From the NCBI GenBank assembly GCA_963402885.1, contig OY727100.1, positions 19,749,665 to 19,813,664 on the forward strand: a stretch of 64,000 bases of DNA, in the 5' to 3' direction. Of the stretch, positions 62,225 through 64,000 are shown in pieces. Under the pieces are notes generated by a model. The model made no database searches, was not told where the DNA came from, and saw only the letters and a program-made list of their open reading frames with translations. Each line of letters starts with the position of its first letter. Position 1 is the first letter of the stretch. The stretch is from Antedon bifida. Its lineage: Eukaryota > Echinodermata > Crinoidea > Comatulida > Antedonidae. Both the position numbers and the translations under genes were made by a program.

Positions 62225-63985
62225 ATGTTTTCTTGGCTCTCGGTATAATCCCTTAGCTCGGTGTAATCCCTAAGCTTTGTGTAATCCCTTAGCTCAGTGT
62301 AATACCTTAGCTTGGTGTAACCCCTTAGCTCGGTGTAATCTTTTAGCTCGGTGTAATCCCTTAGCTCGGTGTAATCACTTAGCTCGGTGTAATCGCTTAG
62401 CTCGGTGTAATTGCTTAGCTCGGTGTAATCCCTTAGCTCGGTGTAATCTCTTAGCTCGGTGTAATCCCTTAGCTCGGTGTAATCCCTTAGCTCGGTGTAA
62501 TCCCTTAGCTCGGTGTAATCACTTAGCTCGGTGTAATCGCTTAGCTCGGTGTAATTGCTTAGCTCGGTGTAATCCCTTAGCTCGGTGTAATCTCTTAGCT
62601 CGGTGTAATCCCTTAGCTCGGTGTAATCCCTTAGCTCGGTGTAATCCCTTAGCTCGGTGTAATCTCTTAGCTCGGTGTAATCCCTTAGTTCGGTGTAACC
62701 CCTTAGCTCGGTGTAATCTTTTAGCTCGGTGTAATCCCTTAGCTCGGTGTAATCACTTAGCTCGGTGTAATCGCTTAGCTCGGTGTAATTGCTTAGCTCG
62801 GTGTAATCCCTTAGCTCGGTGTAATCTCTTAGCTCGGTGTAATCCCTTAGTTCGGTGTAACCCCTTAGCTCGGTGTAATCTTTTAGCTCGGTGTAATTGC
62901 TTAGCTCGGTGTAATCACTTAGCTCGGTGTAATCTTTTAGCTCGGTGTAATCCCTTAGCTCGGTATAATCCCTTAGCTCGGTGTAATCCCTAAGCTTTGT
63001 GTAATCCCTTAGCTCAGTGTAATACCTTAGCTTGGTGTAACCCCTTAGCTCGGTGTAATCTTTTAGCTCGGTGTAATCCCTTAGCTCGGTGTAATCACTT
63101 AGCTCGGTGTAATCGCTTAGCTCGGTGTAATTGCTTAGCTCGGTGTAATCCCTTAGCTCGGTGTAATCTCTTAGCTCGGTGTAATCCCTTAGTTCGGTGT
63201 AACCCCTTAGCTTGGTGTAATCTTTTAGCTCGGTGTAATCCCTTAGTTCGGTGTAACCCCTTAGCTCGGTGTAATCTTTTAGCTCGGTGTAATCCCTTAG
63301 CTCGGTGTAATCACTTAGCTCGGTGTAATCACTTAGCTCGGTGTAATTGCTTAGCTCGGTGTAACCCCTTAGCTCGGTGTAATCTTTTAGCTCGGTGTAA
63401 TCCCTTAGCTCGGTGTAATCACTTAGCTCGGTGTAATCCCTTAGCTCGGTGTAATCGCTTAGCTCGGTGTAATTGCTTAGCTCGGTGTAATCCCTTAGCT
63501 CGGTGTAATTGCTTAGCTCGGTGTAACCCCTTAGCTCGGTGTAATCTTTTAGCTCGGTGTAATCCCTTAGCTCGGTGTAATCACTTAGCTCGGTGTAATC
63601 ACTTAGCTCGGTGTAATTGCTTAGCTCGGTGTAATCCCTTAGCTCGGTGTAATCTCTTAGCTCGGTGTAATCCCTTAGTTCGGTGTAATCCCTTACCTCG
63701 GTGTAATATCTTAGCTTGGTGTAATCCCCTAGCTCGGCGGTGTAATCCCTTAGCTCGGTGTAACCCCTTAGCTCGGTGTAACCCCTTAGCTTGGTGTAAC
63801 CCCTTAGCTTGGTGTAATCCCTTAGCTTGGTGTAATCCCTTAGATCGGTGTAATCCCTTAGGTTCGTGTAATCCCTTAGCTCGGTGTAATCCCTTAGCTC
63901 GATGTAATCCCTTAGCTCGGTGTAATCCCTTAGATCGGTGTAATCCCTTAGCTTGGTGTAATCCCTTAGCTCCGTGTAATCTGAG
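62225..63985. repeat. 18-bp minisatellite in HYOU1 intron 3 with higher-order structure
   Basis: About 97 tandem copies of CCTTAGCTCGGTGTAATC, starting a few bases after the exon donor and running almost to the window end. Variation is concentrated at the last bases of one unit and the first of the next (CCCTT, CACTT, CGCTT, TGCTT, CTCTT, TTTTT). A variant order CACTT-CGCTT-TGCTT-CCCTT-CTCTT recurs several times. The stretch starting CGGTATAATC at 62241 recurs at 62961, exactly 720 bp (40 units) later. Because 18 is a multiple of 3, long open frames appear here by chance; they are not genes. Confidence 0.96.
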
Positions 63986-64000
63986 TAAGGGCTTTATTCG

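Noticed and set aside
62277-62993. A 238-codon open frame of CNPLAR-type repeats
   Set aside because: It is the 18-bp intronic minisatellite read in one frame; 18 is divisible by 3 so stops are avoided by chance, and it lies inside a HYOU1 intron.

Overview
This is an AT-rich, intron-containing animal genome window. Introns have GT-AG borders, several microsatellite and minisatellite families are present, and the short palindrome AGGCCTA is strikingly frequent. Together with the gene content this suggests an invertebrate deuterostome, most likely an echinoderm. The species call is inference only. All recognisable host genes lie on the + strand.

Layout. (1) 1-7.4 kb: tandem array of a ~1.5-1.7 kb unit full of TGACGTCA palindromes, followed by short GTTATCCGC hairpins. 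(2) 7.8-12.8 kb: old LINE debris, no recognisable gene. (3) 12.8-17.2 kb: a compact immunoglobulin-superfamily receptor gene (gene A: three Ig domains, one membrane segment, short basic tail) lying between ~0.5-0.8 kb inverted repeats. (4) 17.2-20.5 kb: a foldback-like composite of two minisatellites. (5) 21.69-21.77 kb: first coding exon of GSK3, with no further GSK3 exon seen. (6) 21.9-28.4 kb: a cluster of DNA transposons with readable termini. These are a Mutator-like element with 9-bp target duplication, an 838-bp element with long inverted repeats and 9-bp duplication, a foldback element with 8-bp duplication, and a relative of the second. (7) 29.4-42.1 kb: a second Ig receptor (gene B: two Ig domains, one membrane segment, long many-exon tail ending in an ITIM and an ITSM). 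A 3,843-bp tandem duplication repeats four of its tail exons. (8) 44.3-53.0 kb: a complete 13-exon DBH-like copper monooxygenase (MOXD1 type). (9) 53-57.6 kb: MITE, tRNA-derived SINEs, duplicated blocks, a minisatellite and an AGGCCTAG-rich stretch. (10) 57.8-59.9 kb: complete six-exon BAG1. (11) 61.7 kb to the end: the first three coding exons of HYOU1/GRP170, whose third intron holds a ~1.75 kb 18-bp minisatellite with higher-order structure.

How the genes relate. Genes A and B have nearly the same first Ig domain but opposite tail types: short with no signalling motif, and long with ITIM plus ITSM. This is the layout of paired immune receptors and is the most interesting biology here. BAG1 and HYOU1 are adjacent chaperone-system genes (an HSP70 cochaperone and an ER HSP70-like protein). 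MOXD1 is a secretory-pathway enzyme with no evident link to its neighbours. Exon models were read by eye from splice sites and reading-frame phase; the first exons of both Ig genes were not located.
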